NCBI RefSeq assembly: GCF_013003915.1
Contig: NZ_JABAIV010000006.1
Coordinates: 62,001 to 126,000 of the forward strand
Length of the DNA: 64,000 nucleotides
Direction of reading: 5' to 3'
From: Telluria aromaticivorans
GTDB taxonomy: Bacteria > Pseudomonadota > Gammaproteobacteria > Burkholderiales > Burkholderiaceae_D
Below the pieces are notes generated by a model that made no database searches, was not told the DNA's origin, and saw only the letters and a program-made list of their open reading frames with translations. Every line of letters starts with the position of its first letter. The stretch's first letter is position 1. The position numbers and the translations under genes are program-made. Below, one piece after another: positions 16,914 to 29,883 of the stretch.

Positions 16914-19589
16914 TTACTTCTTTGCCGTCGCAATCTTCTTGGCTGCAGGCTTGCGCGCCGCCGCCTTCTTGGCCGCAGGCTTGGCCGCAGGCTTGGCCGC
17001 AGCCTTCTTGGCAGGCGCCTTGGCCGGCGCCTTGCGCGCCGCCTTCACCGGTGCTGCGCCCTCGCCTTCGGCAGCCTCGGCTCCATCGGCAGCGCCTGCC
17101 TTCGGCTTGGCGCCCGGCTTGGCCTTGCGCTCCTCGAACTCGAAGCTGACCTTGCCGTCCTTGCCACGGACCAGGAAGGCCTTGAACGCGCGGCGCGTGC
17201 GCTGCGAGACGAAGCCCGGCAGCAGGTCGGTCTTGCCATCCACCAGCAGCTTGGCCATCTGCTCCGGCAGGATTTCCTGCTGCAGGATGACGCGGCCGCT
17301 GCGGAAATCGCAGGTCTTCGGCTTGGCTACGCTGTTCTCGCACACATAGGCCAGGCCCATCTCGAACACGCCGGCGGCGCACTTCGGGCACGGGCCCAGC
17401 GCGGTCTGGCCGGTGAAGTCGACGCCCTCGGCGTTTTCGTCGTCCTGGTCCTGGCCGAAATCGAATTCGAGCTTGAAGTTCTTGATCTCTTCGTCGCGCA
17501 CGATGCGCAGGATGGCCGCGAACGGACGGCCCATCTTGGAGCGGAAGCCCTGCAGCGGACCGATGGTGCGGTTCTTCAGCAGGTCTTCGACTTCGTCGAT
17601 TTCGAACTGGCGGCTGCCCGGTGTCTTCGACATCGAGAATTCACATTTGGTGCAGGCGAAGCGGCGGTAGTTTTCCTTGACCACGCCGCTGCAGTTCGGG
17701 CATGGCGTCTGCAAGGTTGCGTAGTCGCCCGGGATCGTATCGTTGCTGTATTCCTTGGCGCGCTTGACGATAATCTGCGTCATCTGCGCGATCTCGCGCA
17801 TGAATTCCTCGCGCGAGATCTTGCCCTTCTCCATCTGCGACAGCTTGAATTCCCACTCGCCGGTCAGCTCGGGCGCGGTCAGTTCGTTCACGCCCAGGCC
17901 GCGCAGCAGCGTCATGAGCTGCGAGGCTTTCGCGGTCGGGATCAGCTCGCGGCCTTCGCGGATCAGGTATTTCTCGGTCAGCAGGCCCTCGATGATGGCG
18001 GCGCGCGTGGCCGGCGTGCCGAGGCCCTTGCCGGCCATGGCGTCGCGCAGCTCGTCGGAGTCGACCAGCTTGCCCGCGCCTTCCATCGCCGATAGCAGCG
18101 TCGCTTCGGAGTAGCGTGCAGGCGGCTTGGTGACCAGGCCATTGGCGGTGATCTTGTCGGTCTGGACCTTCTCGCCCTTCTGCACCGGCACCAGGTTGGC
18201 GCCGTCCTTGTCGTCGGTCTGGGATTCTTTGCCGTACACCGCCAGCCAGCCCGGGTTGGTCATGACCTTGCCTTCGGTCTTGAACTGGTGGCCCGACACT
18301 TCGGTGTAGCGGGTCGTGACCAGGAACTCGGCCGGCGGGAAGAACACGGCCAGGAAGCGGCGCGTGACCAGGTCGTACAGCTTCTGTTCCGGCTCGCTCA
18401 GGTTCTTCGGGACCACACCGGTCGGGATGATCGCGAAGTGATCCGAGATCTTGGTGTTGTCGAAGATGCGCTTGTTCGGCTTGACCCAGCCGTTCTTGGT
18501 GACCTGCTTGGCGAACTGGTTGTAGTTATTCGTGTCGGCCAGCGCGCCCATCGTGTCCTTGACGGTCTGGACGTAGTCCTCCGGCAGGTGGCGCGAATCG
18601 GTACGCGGATAGGTCAGCACCTTGTGCTTCTCGTATAGCGCCTGGGCCAGGCCCAGCGTGTTCTTGGCCGAGAAGCCGAAGCGGCCGTTGGCCTCGCGCT
18701 GCAAACTGGTCAGGTCGAACAATGCTGGCGCCATCGAGGTGGTCGGCTTGGATTCCTCGGTGACCACGCCCTGCTTGCCGCGGCAGGCTGCGGCGATCGA
18801 ATCGGCGGCGGCCTTGCTCCACAGGCGCTCGGCGCGTTTCTCCGGATCGTTCTCGTCCTTCTTGAAGGCCTGGTCGAGCCAGCGGCCTTCGTAGACGCCC
18901 GCCGCGCACACGAATTCGGCGCGCACTTCCCAGTAGTCGCGCGGGACGAATTTCTTGATCTTCTCTTCGCGCTCGACCACGATCGACAGGGTCGGCGTCT
19001 GCACGCGGCCCACGGTGGTCAGGTAGAACCCGCCCTCTTTCGAGTTGAAGGCGGTCATGGCGCGGGTGCCGTTGATGCCGATCAGCCAGTCCGCTTCCGA
19101 GCGGCAGCGCGCGGCGTCGGCCAGCGGCAGCATTTCGTCGTCGGTGCGCAGCTGCTTGAAGCCTTCGCGGATCGCATTGGCCGTCATCGACTGCAGCCAC
19201 AGGCGCTTGACCGGCTGCTTCGCCTTGGCGTTCTGCGCGATCAGGCGGAAGATCAGTTCTCCTTCGCGGCCCGCGTCACATGCGTTGATCAGGGTGGTGA
19301 CGTCCTTGCGCTTGATCAGCCGGTTCAGCACCTTGAGGCGCGACTCGGTCTTGGCGATCGGGTTCAGCGCGAAGTACGGCGGGATCATCGGCAGGTGGGT
19401 GAAGCTCCACTTGCCGCGCTTGACGTCGTATTCTTCCGGCACCGCGATCTCGAGCAGGTGGCCGACGGCCGACGACAACACATACTCGTCGGATTCGAAA
19501 TACTCATCGTGCTTGGTGAAGCCGCCCAGTGTCTTCGCGATGTCGTTCGCGACCGACGGCTTCTCGGCGATGATGAGGGATTTGGTCAT
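16914..19589 (-). CDS. topB: DNA topoisomerase III
   Basis: 891 residues. N-terminal TOPRIM domain with DAGREGE at 105-111, then the gate domains with active-site Tyr327 in VLTYPRTDSRHLPED. The C-terminal half contains CPNCSG and CPKC-type zinc-binding segments, and the last ~75 residues are an Ala/Lys/Pro-rich tail (repeated AAAKPAAKKA-like units) resembling histone H1 or SWIB-type DNA-binding tails. The enzyme decatenates DNA and resolves recombination intermediates. It follows smg and dprA on the same strand, but a terminator and 300 bp separate it from smg. Confidence 0.95.
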   Translation of the reverse strand: MTKSLIIAEKPSVANDIAKTLGGFTKHDEYFESDEYVLSSAVGHLLEIAVPEEYDVKRGKWSFTHLPMIPPYFALNPIAKTESRLKVLNRLIKRKDVTTLINACDAGREGELIFRLIAQNAKAKQPVKRLWLQSMTANAIREGFKQLRTDDEMLPLADAARCRSEADWLIGINGTRAMTAFNSKEGGFYLTTVGRVQTPTLSIVVEREEKIKKFVPRDYWEVRAEFVCAAGVYEGRWLDQAFKKDENDPEKRAERLWSKAAADSIAAACRGKQGVVTEESKPTTSMAPALFDLTSLQREANGRFGFSAKNTLGLAQALYEKHKVLTYPRTDSRHLPEDYVQTVKDTMGALADTNNYNQFAKQVTKNGWVKPNKRIFDNTKISDHFAIIPTGVVPKNLSEPEQKLYDLVTRRFLAVFFPPAEFLVTTRYTEVSGHQFKTEGKVMTNPGWLAVYGKESQTDDKDGANLVPVQKGEKVQTDKITANGLVTKPPARYSEATLLSAMEGAGKLVDSDELRDAMAGKGLGTPATRAAIIEGLLTEKYLIREGRELIPTAKASQLMTLLRGLGVNELTAPELTGEWEFKLSQMEKGKISREEFMREIAQMTQIIVKRAKEYSNDTIPGDYATLQTPCPNCSGVVKENYRRFACTKCEFSMSKTPGSRQFEIDEVEDLLKNRTIGPLQGFRSKMGRPFAAILRIVRDEEIKNFKLEFDFGQDQDDENAEGVDFTGQTALGPCPKCAAGVFEMGLAYVCENSVAKPKTCDFRSGRVILQQEILPEQMAKLLVDGKTDLLPGFVSQRTRRAFKAFLVRGKDGKVSFEFEERKAKPGAKPKAGAADGAEAAEGEGAAPVKAARKAPAKAPAKKAAAKPAAKPAAKKAAARKPAAKKIATAKK

Positions 19590-19596
19590 AGTTTCT

Positions 19597-19622
19597 CGTA
19601 CTTGCTTATCGTACTTGCTTAT
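19597..19622. repeat. Tandem duplication of a 13-bp word before topB
   Basis: CGTACTTGCTTAT occurs twice back to back (19597-19609 and 19610-19622) directly upstream of the topB start codon. On the sense strand this is ATAAGCAAGTACG twice, ending 7 nt before the ATG. No strong Shine-Dalgarno is visible between it and the start. Confidence 0.85.
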
Positions 19623-19848
19623 AAATTAGGTGAGGCCCGTGCATGGCCCGGCCAGGGACGGGCGGCCACGCGCATCATACATGCTTGCGAACCTGTGGGC
19701 GTTTCAACGCCGTAGTGTCTGTATGGTAACTGTCTGGATTGAGCGGCCAATGATAAGCGCGATGACGCGCATACCGCAAGTGCACATTGGGCTGGGGTAG
19801 CGCCCCATGCCGGAGAAGCGAGGCACGTCAAGCGGGCGCCGGAAATGC

Positions 19849-19870
19849 AAAACGGGGCCGCAGCCCCGTT
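19849..19870 (-). terminator. Terminator after smg
   Basis: AACGGGGC (19851-19858) and GCCCCGTT (19863-19870) around CGCA, with a short T tail on the minus strand, 20 bp after the smg stop. Confidence 0.7.
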
Positions 19871-19889
19871 GTGTATCCTGTCGATATGC

Positions 19890-20348
19890 TCAGTGCAGAA
19901 GCCGTGGCGTCTGGTCGTCGTCGTCGCCGAACAGGTCGTCGAACATCAACGCATCGGGCTCCTTGCCCTGGCTCCACAAGACCATCAGCACGATGATCTT
20001 GAGCTTGCCCAGCGCCACCGGCGACTCGTCGCAGGCCAGCGCGCGCTCGATGACGATCTCGCGCTGCGTCGGGCTGAGCACCTTGGCGCTTTCGAGGAAC
20101 TGGATGAAGCCGATGGCAGAGCTGCCCAGCTCGATGTATTCCTCGTCCACGTAATAGCGTGTGCCGGTGCAGGCATCGATGGCGTCGGTAACTTCCGCTT
20201 CGGTCAGCCCGGACAGCCAGTCCAGCGCTTCGGAAATTTCGATGTCATCGAAACCGACGGCGGACAGCTTGCGTGCCAGGGCCGCCGGCTCGGGGCAGGC
20301 GTCAGGACGATAGTACGTCTCGTAGAGGTAGACCAGGATGTCGAACAT
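19890..20348 (-). CDS. smg: Smg (DUF494) family protein
   Basis: 152 residues from the ATG at 20346-20348; an upstream in-frame start lacks family similarity. [13 protein letters not shown] and the acidic C-terminus ([17 protein letters not shown]) are typical of Smg. The family sits beside dprA in many gamma- and betaproteobacteria, often with topA or topB, but the molecular role is not established. Confidence 0.93.
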   Translation of the reverse strand: MFDILVYLYETYYRPDACPEPAALARKLSAVGFDDIEISEALDWLSGLTEAEVTDAIDACTGTRYYVDEEYIELGSSAIGFIQFLESAKVLSPTQREIVIERALACDESPVALGKLKIIVLMVLWSQGKEPDALMFDDLFGDDDDQTPRLLH

Positions 20349-20574
20349 AGTGTCGCTACTGTAGCAGCTAAGCTCGTCGCGGCACAAGTGTGTCTCGCAG
20401 CCTCGCGTGCACCGTCAAAAAACCGTTGTATCGTCGCCTTATCCGTTCGTACAGTTTTCCTTAGTTCCCATGAAATCAAGGCCATACGTTCCACAAGAAC
20501 ATCCCAGGAAGAATATGCTTTATCGCATCAATCCATGCGAAATGAATAGTGGAGAACTGACATGCTATGGCGCA

Positions 20575-21702
20575 TCACGCCATCCGGACCACCCGCTGCA
20601 CCCTGCCGCCGGGTAAGCGTTCGACCAGCCCGGCCAGCTCCAGCGCCAGCAGTTCGCCCGCCAGCATGGCCGCATCGCCATCCATGCAAGCCAGCAGTTC
20701 GTCGGGCTCGACCGGGTCGTGGCCTAGCGCATCGAGCAGCGCCTCGTTGCCGGCCGGCGCTGCGTGCGCGGGCTGGCGCGCCAGCGGCGACAGGTGCATG
20801 GCCTCCAGCACTTCGTCAACGGTCTCGACCAGCCGGGCGCCTTCGCGGATCAACTGGTGGCAGCCCTTGGCCAGCGCCGAATGGATCGAGCCCGGCAATG
20901 CGAACACGTCGCGTCCCTGCTCGGCCGCCAGCTGCGCCGTGATCAGGGAACCCGACTGCGCCGCCGCCTCGATCACCAGCACGCCGGCCGTCATGCCGCT
21001 GATGATGCGGTTACGGCGCGGAAAATTGCCGGCCACCGGCGGCGTGCCGAGCGCGTATTCGCTGACGATGCAGCCTTCCTCCGCGATGCGGTGTGCGAGC
21101 GCGCGGTTGCGCGCCGGATAGACGCGGTCGATGCCGGTGCCGATGACGGCGATGGTGGAGGCGGCCCCGCGCAGAGCACCTTCGTGGGCCGCGGTATCGA
21201 TGCCCAGCGCCAGGCCCGACACCACGCACAATCCGGCTTCGGACAGCGCGCGGGAAAAGCCTTCGGCATTCGCGCGGCCTTGCGTGCTGGCATTGCGGCT
21301 GCCGACCACGGCGACCATCGGCGCGTCGAGCAGTTCGCGCCGCCCCTTTATATAGAGCAGCAAGGGCGGATCCGGAATGTGCCGCAGCAGTGCGGGATAG
21401 CCGGCGTCGTGCAGGGTGAGGATGTGGTGTTGCGGCTGGGCCAGCCAGTTGGCGGTGACATCGAGCAGTTGCGCGAGCTCGGGCGAGATGGGCGCGCACA
21501 AGGCCGCGGCTGTTGCCGCCGGCACCTGCGCGGCAAGCGCCGCATACCCGGCGCGCAAGATCGCTCCAGGTGAACCGAAGGCGCCGAGCAGCAGGTGGGC
21601 AGTCCGGCACCCCACCCCGCTCGCCTGCTCCAGGCGTATCCAGTCGGCGAGGGTTGACGGGGTTGCAAGCCTGCTGGGGGGATGGTGGGCCGTGTCCTGC
21701 AC
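20575..21702 (-). CDS. dprA: DNA processing protein DprA
   Basis: 375 residues. An N-terminal SAM-like region, a Rossmann-type core (VAVVGSRNAS, VVSGLALGIDTAAHEGAL, FPRRNRIISGM, AAQSGSLITAQLA) and a C-terminal winged-helix domain (about 315-375) are all present. DprA protects incoming single-stranded DNA and loads RecA during natural transformation, so the strain may be competent or keep the gene for another role. It lies 9 bp after the LysM gene, likely one transcript. Confidence 0.95.
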   Translation of the reverse strand: MQDTAHHPPSRLATPSTLADWIRLEQASGVGCRTAHLLLGAFGSPGAILRAGYAALAAQVPAATAAALCAPISPELAQLLDVTANWLAQPQHHILTLHDAGYPALLRHIPDPPLLLYIKGRRELLDAPMVAVVGSRNASTQGRANAEGFSRALSEAGLCVVSGLALGIDTAAHEGALRGAASTIAVIGTGIDRVYPARNRALAHRIAEEGCIVSEYALGTPPVAGNFPRRNRIISGMTAGVLVIEAAAQSGSLITAQLAAEQGRDVFALPGSIHSALAKGCHQLIREGARLVETVDEVLEAMHLSPLARQPAHAAPAGNEALLDALGHDPVEPDELLACMDGDAAMLAGELLALELAGLVERLPGGRVQRVVRMA

Positions 21703-21710
21703 GGTGGGGT

Positions 21711-22802
21711 TTACTCCGGTGAGCGGGCCACGTCGCCGACTTCCACCGGCGCCGTCACTTGCATGATCAAGCCGTACGAGACGTTCTTGAACACGCGGAA
21801 AATGAACAGGCTGCCGTATTGCTCGTCGGGCAGCTTGATGTTCTGCTTGCCGATGCCGAACACGCCTTTGTGGGCCGGGTCGGTCATCGTCCTGCCGAGA
21901 TGATAAAGCTGCAGCACCGAGCCGACATCGAGTCCGTCAAGCGAACCCCGATTGACAGTGACGACCTGGCTCTGGCCGGCATAGGTCACGCCGGCGTAGA
22001 TCGACATCACGCGCGCATCGACCGGCTGCAGCGGCGGGTGCGGCATGTAGTTGCGCACCGGCGCCGGCGGCATCGGGATCAACAGGTCGCCGACGCCGAT
22101 TTCCTGGCGGGTTTCGGTGACGCGGAAGGTATGAGCATCGACTCCGGGTTTCGCTTCGGTATCGAGCGTCACGCTGCCCAGGTAGGCGGCTTCGCGCGCC
22201 AGCACCTTGCGGGTCTGCGGATCGCGCAGGATGCCGCCGGGACGGAATACTTGGAAGCTCTTGCCGCCCTGCAGGTTGCCTTTCACATAGACGCGGTCGC
22301 CGGTGCCCAGGTAGACGCGGCCTTCCTGCGAGGCGACGATGCGCGGGCTGCTTTCCAGTTCATTGGCCTCGACCACCAGCGGCTGGGTCAGGTAAGGCTC
22401 GATCATGCCGGCCGGGATCGATTGCACGGCATCGCGCTCAAGCGATTCGTTGCGCACCTGGGGCGACAGTTTGGTGATAGGCGGGTCACCGCGGCCATCT
22501 CCCCCCGGACGGGTCAGCGACAGGCGGCCGCGCGTGCGGTCGAAATAAATGATTTGGCCGGGATAGATCCAGTGCGGGTTGCGGATCTCGTCGCGGTTCA
22601 TGCCCCATACCTGCGGCCAGCACCATGGGTTCTGCAGGAAAGTGCCGGAAATATCCCAAAGGGTATCGCCCTTGACCACGACATGCTGGTCGGGCGCGTT
22701 CGGGCGGAAGGCGCACTGGGCGGCCTGGACCTGGCTGGCCGCGGCACATGCAACGAGCGCCACGGCAGCAGCGCGGGTCACGACTGTGCTAAAATTTTTC
22801 AT
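21711..22802 (-). CDS. Periplasmic LysM-domain protein
   Basis: 363 residues. Signal peptide about 1-27 (ASQVQAAQ). LysM domain about 38-87 (HVVVKGDTLWDISGTFLQNPWCWPQVW... IYPGQIIYF), which binds glycan strands of peptidoglycan. The rest (about 120-363) has no recognised catalytic motif. The gene is divergent from def and upstream of dprA, an arrangement I recall as conserved in betaproteobacteria. Function in the envelope is unclear. Confidence 0.88.
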   Translation of the reverse strand: MKNFSTVVTRAAAVALVACAAASQVQAAQCAFRPNAPDQHVVVKGDTLWDISGTFLQNPWCWPQVWGMNRDEIRNPHWIYPGQIIYFDRTRGRLSLTRPGGDGRGDPPITKLSPQVRNESLERDAVQSIPAGMIEPYLTQPLVVEANELESSPRIVASQEGRVYLGTGDRVYVKGNLQGGKSFQVFRPGGILRDPQTRKVLAREAAYLGSVTLDTEAKPGVDAHTFRVTETRQEIGVGDLLIPMPPAPVRNYMPHPPLQPVDARVMSIYAGVTYAGQSQVVTVNRGSLDGLDVGSVLQLYHLGRTMTDPAHKGVFGIGKQNIKLPDEQYGSLFIFRVFKNVSYGLIMQVTAPVEVGDVARSPE

Positions 22803-23066
22803 TGAGACGTCCGTTATTGCGTCCGTAAATTGCGGCTTTTACACCGGATAGCTTGCAGCATGCGCCATCGAGCCCCGCGCAGCTGGGGGCCTAACAGCAC
22901 GATGCGCCGCTCCCTGATCGTAAAAGGGTTGCCGTACTGAATCAAATTCTGCACACAATTCCCCGAACTAGCAAGACAAAACGCGTCCTGCCGGGCCAGG
23001 TGAGTGTTGCATTTTTGGTCGTTCCGCAACCCGATTGAATCACCCCTAATCCTGAATCTCCTGACT

Positions 23067-23612
23067 ATGGCCTTACTGAATATCCTCCGCTACCCTGACC
23101 CGCGCCTGCACAAGATCGCCGCCCCGGTCACCGAATTCGGCACCGAGCGCCTGCGCCAGCTGGTCGCGGACATGGCCGCCACGATGTACGACGCGCCGGG
23201 CGTAGGCCTGGCCGCCACCCAGGTGGACGTGCACGAGCGTGTGATCACCATCGACGTCTCGGAAACCAACGACAAGCTGATGGTCTTCATCAACCCGGAA
23301 ATCACCTGGGCCAGCGACGACAAGCAGGTCTACGACGAAGGCTGCCTGTCGGTGCCGGGCGTCTACGACGGCGTCGAGCGCCCTTCGCGCGTCAAGTGCA
23401 AGGCCCAGGACGTCGACGGCAAGGAATTCGAAGTCGAAGCCGACGGCCTGCTGGCCGTGTGTATCCAGCACGAGATGGACCACCTGGTGGGCAAGGTCTT
23501 CGTCGAATACCTGTCGCCGCTCAAGCGCAACCGCATCAAGGCCAAGCTGCAGAAGGAAGAGCGCGGCCTGGAGCGCGAGGCTGCGCTGAAGGCCGCCGGC
23601 CGCCGTTACTGA
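23067..23612 (+). CDS. def: Peptide deformylase
   Basis: 181 residues from the ATG at 23067. The three metal-site motifs are complete: GVGLAATQ at 45-52, EGCLS with Cys93, and HEMDH with His135 and His139. It removes the N-formyl group from nascent proteins. It is followed 9 bp later by fmt, which adds the formyl group, in the standard pair. Confidence 0.97.
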   Translation: MALLNILRYPDPRLHKIAAPVTEFGTERLRQLVADMAATMYDAPGVGLAATQVDVHERVITIDVSETNDKLMVFINPEITWASDDKQVYDEGCLSVPGVYDGVERPSRVKCKAQDVDGKEFEVEADGLLAVCIQHEMDHLVGKVFVEYLSPLKRNRIKAKLQKEERGLEREAALKAAGRRY

Positions 23613-23621
23613 TCGTTGCCG

Positions 23622-24572
23622 ATGCGAGTCGTATTTGCCGGCACCCCCGAGTTTGCCGCTTGTGCCCTGCGTGACCTGCACGAGGCCGGCTTCGAGATTC
23701 CCCTGGTCCTGACCCAGCCCGACCGCCCGGCCGGGCGCGGCATGCAGCTGCAGGCATCCGCAGTAAAACAATATGCGCTGGCGCACGGCATGGAAGTCGC
23801 CCAGCCGCTGTCGCTGCGCATGGATAGTAAAGACCCGCAGCGCGCCATTGAGGCGCGCGCCGCGCATGAACGCCTGCTGGCGCTGGACTACGACGTGATG
23901 GTGGTGGCAGCCTACGGGCTGATCCTGCCACGCGCCACGCTCGATATCGCGCCCTGCATCAACATCCACGGTTCGCTGCTGCCGCGCTGGCGCGGTGCCG
24001 CGCCGATCCACCGTGCCATCGAGGCCGGCGACCGTGAAACCGGCGTGACGATCATGGGCATGGAAGAAGGGTTGGACACCGGGCCGATGATGCTGATCGA
24101 GCGCGTTGCCATTGAAGATGCGGACACCACCGGCAGCCTGCACGACAAGCTGGCGGCCCTGGGTGGGCGCATGATCGTCGAAGCGCTGCGCAGCATGGAG
24201 CAAGGCGCCTTGGGCGCGGTGCCGCAGCCGGAAGCGGGCGTGACCTATGCCGCCAAGATCAGCAAGGAAGAAGCAAAGCTGGACTTCAGCCTGCCGGCCG
24301 AGGTGCTGTGGCGCCGGGTGCGCGCGTTCAATCCCTTCCCGGGTGCGCACGGGCTGGCCGGTGGCGTGACGGTGAAGATCTGGAATGCCGGGCTTACCAC
24401 AGGCAGTGGCGCGCCGGGCCAGGTGCTGTCGGCCGAGGGACAGCAGGGGATCGTGGTGGCGTGTGGCGAAGGTGCGCTGCGGCTGACTGAGTTGCAGAAG
24501 CCGGGGGGCAAGCGTTTGCCTGCGGCGGAATTCCTGAAAAGCTTCCCGCTAGCAGGGTTGAGCTTTTCGTAG
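23622..24572 (+). CDS. fmt: Methionyl-tRNA formyltransferase
   Basis: 316 residues from the ATG at 23622 (a TTG two codons upstream is less likely). [12 protein letters not shown], the formyl-THF site [17 protein letters not shown] and [16 protein letters not shown] are intact, with the C-terminal OB-like domain to the end. It uses 10-formyl-THF to formylate initiator Met-tRNA. The first palindromic repeat element begins at the stop codon itself (24569), so the repeat overlaps the gene end by a few bases. Confidence 0.97.
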   Translation: MRVVFAGTPEFAACALRDLHEAGFEIPLVLTQPDRPAGRGMQLQASAVKQYALAHGMEVAQPLSLRMDSKDPQRAIEARAAHERLLALDYDVMVVAAYGLILPRATLDIAPCINIHGSLLPRWRGAAPIHRAIEAGDRETGVTIMGMEEGLDTGPMMLIERVAIEDADTTGSLHDKLAALGGRMIVEALRSMEQGALGAVPQPEAGVTYAAKISKEEAKLDFSLPAEVLWRRVRAFNPFPGAHGLAGGVTVKIWNAGLTTGSGAPGQVLSAEGQQGIVVACGEGALRLTELQKPGGKRLPAAEFLKSFPLAGLSFS

Positions 24573-24970
24573 GGTGGGCAGGGCATGCCAGGCCAGTGGC
24601 CTGTCATGCGCCCACGCGGTGATAGTCAGCCTGAGCAAACCACAGCGCGTCGGTGCTACCGCTGGTTGAACGCGCGGGGCAATCTGGTCCAGTGGACCAG
24701 ATTGCAAGCCGCCCACCCTACGTACGTGGGGTCGGCAGGTTTCCTGCCCACGCGGTGATAGTCAGCCTGAGCAAACCACAGCGCGTCGGTGCTACCGCTG
24801 GTTGAACGCGCGGGGTAATCTGGTCCAGTGGACCAGATTACAAGCCGCCCACCCCACGTACGTAGGGTGGGCAGGTTTCCTGCCCGCGCGGTGATAGTCA
24901 GCCTGAGCAAACCACAGCGCGTCCGTGCTACCGCTGGTTGAACGCGCGGGCGGCGAAGCCGCCCACCCTA
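24569..24970. repeat. CGTAGGGTGGGC element followed by a 136-bp tandem array
   Basis: A first element spans 24569-24618. From 24610 a 136-bp unit repeats: 24610-24745, 24746-24881, and a partial third from 24882 to about 24970. Each unit holds GCCCACGCGG, a conserved ~57-bp spacer (TGATAGTCAGCCTGAGC ... GGTTGAACGCG), a core AATCTGGTCC AGT GGACCAGATT, and GCCCACCC. Units 1 and 2 differ at the core edge as C/G against T/A, which keeps the pair. The third unit swaps the core for GGCGGC GAA GCCGCC. No gene is encoded here. Confidence 0.9.
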
Positions 24971-25012
24971 GGTAAACAGCCAGTGGCAGCGTCCCACCAT
25001 CACGTGCTATGA

Positions 25013-25090
25013 GGGGCATTCGCCCCGACGATCAAATGCAACCGGGGGCATTCGCCCCCGGAACAATCACCGATCAGGGGCCGATGCCCC
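25013..25090. repeat. Row of three short GGGGC hairpins
   Basis: GGGGC ATTC GCCCC (25013-25026), CCGGGGGC ATTC GCCCCCGG (25042-25061) and GGGGC CGAT GCCCC (25077-25090). The last ends 6 bp from the stop of the BrnA-like gene and may serve as its terminator. Confidence 0.75.
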
Positions 25091-25096
25091 AACCCA

Positions 25097-25333
25097 TCAC
25101 TTGTCGTAATCGGCCGCAGCAGCGCGCTGCGCATCCATGTGCTCACGCAGCACCTGGTTGATGCGGGTCTGGTAGCCCGGGCCTGCAGCCTTGAACCATT
25201 CCAGCATGTCCACATCCAGGCGGATCGTCACGATCTGCTTCACACCATTGATCATTTGCGGCTTCGCGGCGACCGCGGTTTCGTCATCACGCATCACCGA
25301 TTGGTCCCAGTCCGGCACATATTCTTTGTTCAT
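25097..25333 (-). CDS. BrnA-like antitoxin, no visible toxin gene
   Basis: 78 residues. The C-terminal half, VTIRLDVDMLEWFKAAGPGYQTRINQVLREHM, is the ribbon-helix-helix-like block of BrnA antitoxins, which normally follow and repress with the BrnT toxin. Upstream (25334-25593) I find no BrnT-like frame on the minus strand. It is therefore an orphan antitoxin or a stand-alone regulator. Its own promoter region holds a 9-bp inverted repeat that could be an operator. Confidence 0.78.
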   Translation of the reverse strand: MNKEYVPDWDQSVMRDDETAVAAKPQMINGVKQIVTIRLDVDMLEWFKAAGPGYQTRINQVLREHMDAQRAAAADYDK

Positions 25334-25388
25334 ACACTTATCCTGTTAAAAGCATCGCCAACAATGTGTCGATGGGTAATTGTCGTCC

Positions 25389-25475
25389 GTGTATGTAACG
25401 TAAAGATTGCGGATACCCCGGGTTTTGTAACGTCATGTATCAGTTCACGATTTCCATACATAAAGATACATACAC
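25389..25475. promoter_or_regulatory. Inverted repeat upstream of the BrnA-like gene
   Basis: GTGTATGTA (25389-25397) and TACATACAC (25467-25475) are perfect complements 69 nt apart, with an additional CATACATA at 25455-25462. In BrnTA systems the antitoxin binds inverted sites at its own promoter; that role here is inferred. Confidence 0.35.
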
Positions 25476-25520
25476 AAAACCTCAAATCGGGGCCTGCCAG
25501 AGGAAACAGGCGCCTTGACG

Positions 25521-25526
25521 TATAAT
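25521..25526 (+). promoter_or_regulatory. Possible -10 element for metH
   Basis: TATAAT at 25521-25526, 68 bp before the metH start, with no good -35 at normal spacing. No cobalamin or SAH riboswitch was recognised between it and the gene. Confidence 0.3.
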
Positions 25527-25593
25527 TTCAGACCGCCCAACAGTAACGGCCTGCAGTAGCTCTTCCTGCCGCTTATCGAGAAAGTCGCCCACC

Positions 25594-29361
<3,768 letters not shown>

Positions 29362-29508
29362 TTCCCCCGCTGCTCCCTCACCTGCCGCTGGCCTCGCGCC
29401 GGCGGCACGGCCCCTTCTATGTTCCTGAGCTACTGCGCACGGGAACGTCTGCGCAATTCATTTGTCTAACTCTGTGTAGCCGCCTCGGCCGCGGCGAAGG
29501 AGCTCATC

Positions 29509-29883
29509 ATGGCAATGCATCTGTCGACCCGGCGCTGGCAAGACCAGTTGATGGTGGTAATCGGTGTCTGCCTGTTTGTCACGCCCTGGGTATTCACTTA
29601 CCCACCCGGCTCGCCGGAGGCATGGAACGCAACCCTCGCTGGCGCCATCATCGGGATCCTGGCCGCCTTCGACCTGGTCAAGACCTATGTCTGGGCGGTG
29701 CTGTTCAATATTATCGTGGGCGCGTGGGTGACGGTTTCGCCCTGGATGGTGGGTACGCTCGACGACCTGGCGATGACGTGGAGCCTCGTCATTGCGGGTA
29801 TTGCGACCATCGTGCTGGGGTTGTGGGAGTTGCGCAGCGATCCGGAGCTGTATAGCCAGTGGCGGTCGGGGGCCACGGGATAG
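29509..29883 (+). CDS. SPW repeat membrane protein
   Basis: 124 residues, four predicted membrane helices in two similar halves. Each half carries the namesake motif: FVTPWVF near 22-28 and TVSPWMV near 75-82. The family (PF03779) is found in bacteria and archaea without known function. AAGGAG is well placed before the ATG. It is flanked by metH upstream and palindromic repeats downstream, so it is probably transcribed alone. Confidence 0.82.
   Translation: MAMHLSTRRWQDQLMVVIGVCLFVTPWVFTYPPGSPEAWNATLAGAIIGILAAFDLVKTYVWAVLFNIIVGAWVTVSPWMVGTLDDLAMTWSLVIAGIATIVLGLWELRSDPELYSQWRSGATG

Noticed and set aside
24610..24970. CRISPR array
   Set aside because: The repeats are 136 bp with palindromic cores and no unique ~30-bp spacers; no cas genes are present.
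25334..25593. A BrnT toxin gene upstream of the BrnA-like gene
   Set aside because: No minus-strand frame of suitable length or BrnT-like ending was found here.
25495..25593. SAH or cobalamin riboswitch before metH
   Set aside because: The gap is under 100 nt from the -10-like site and lacks the conserved B12-box or SAH core words.
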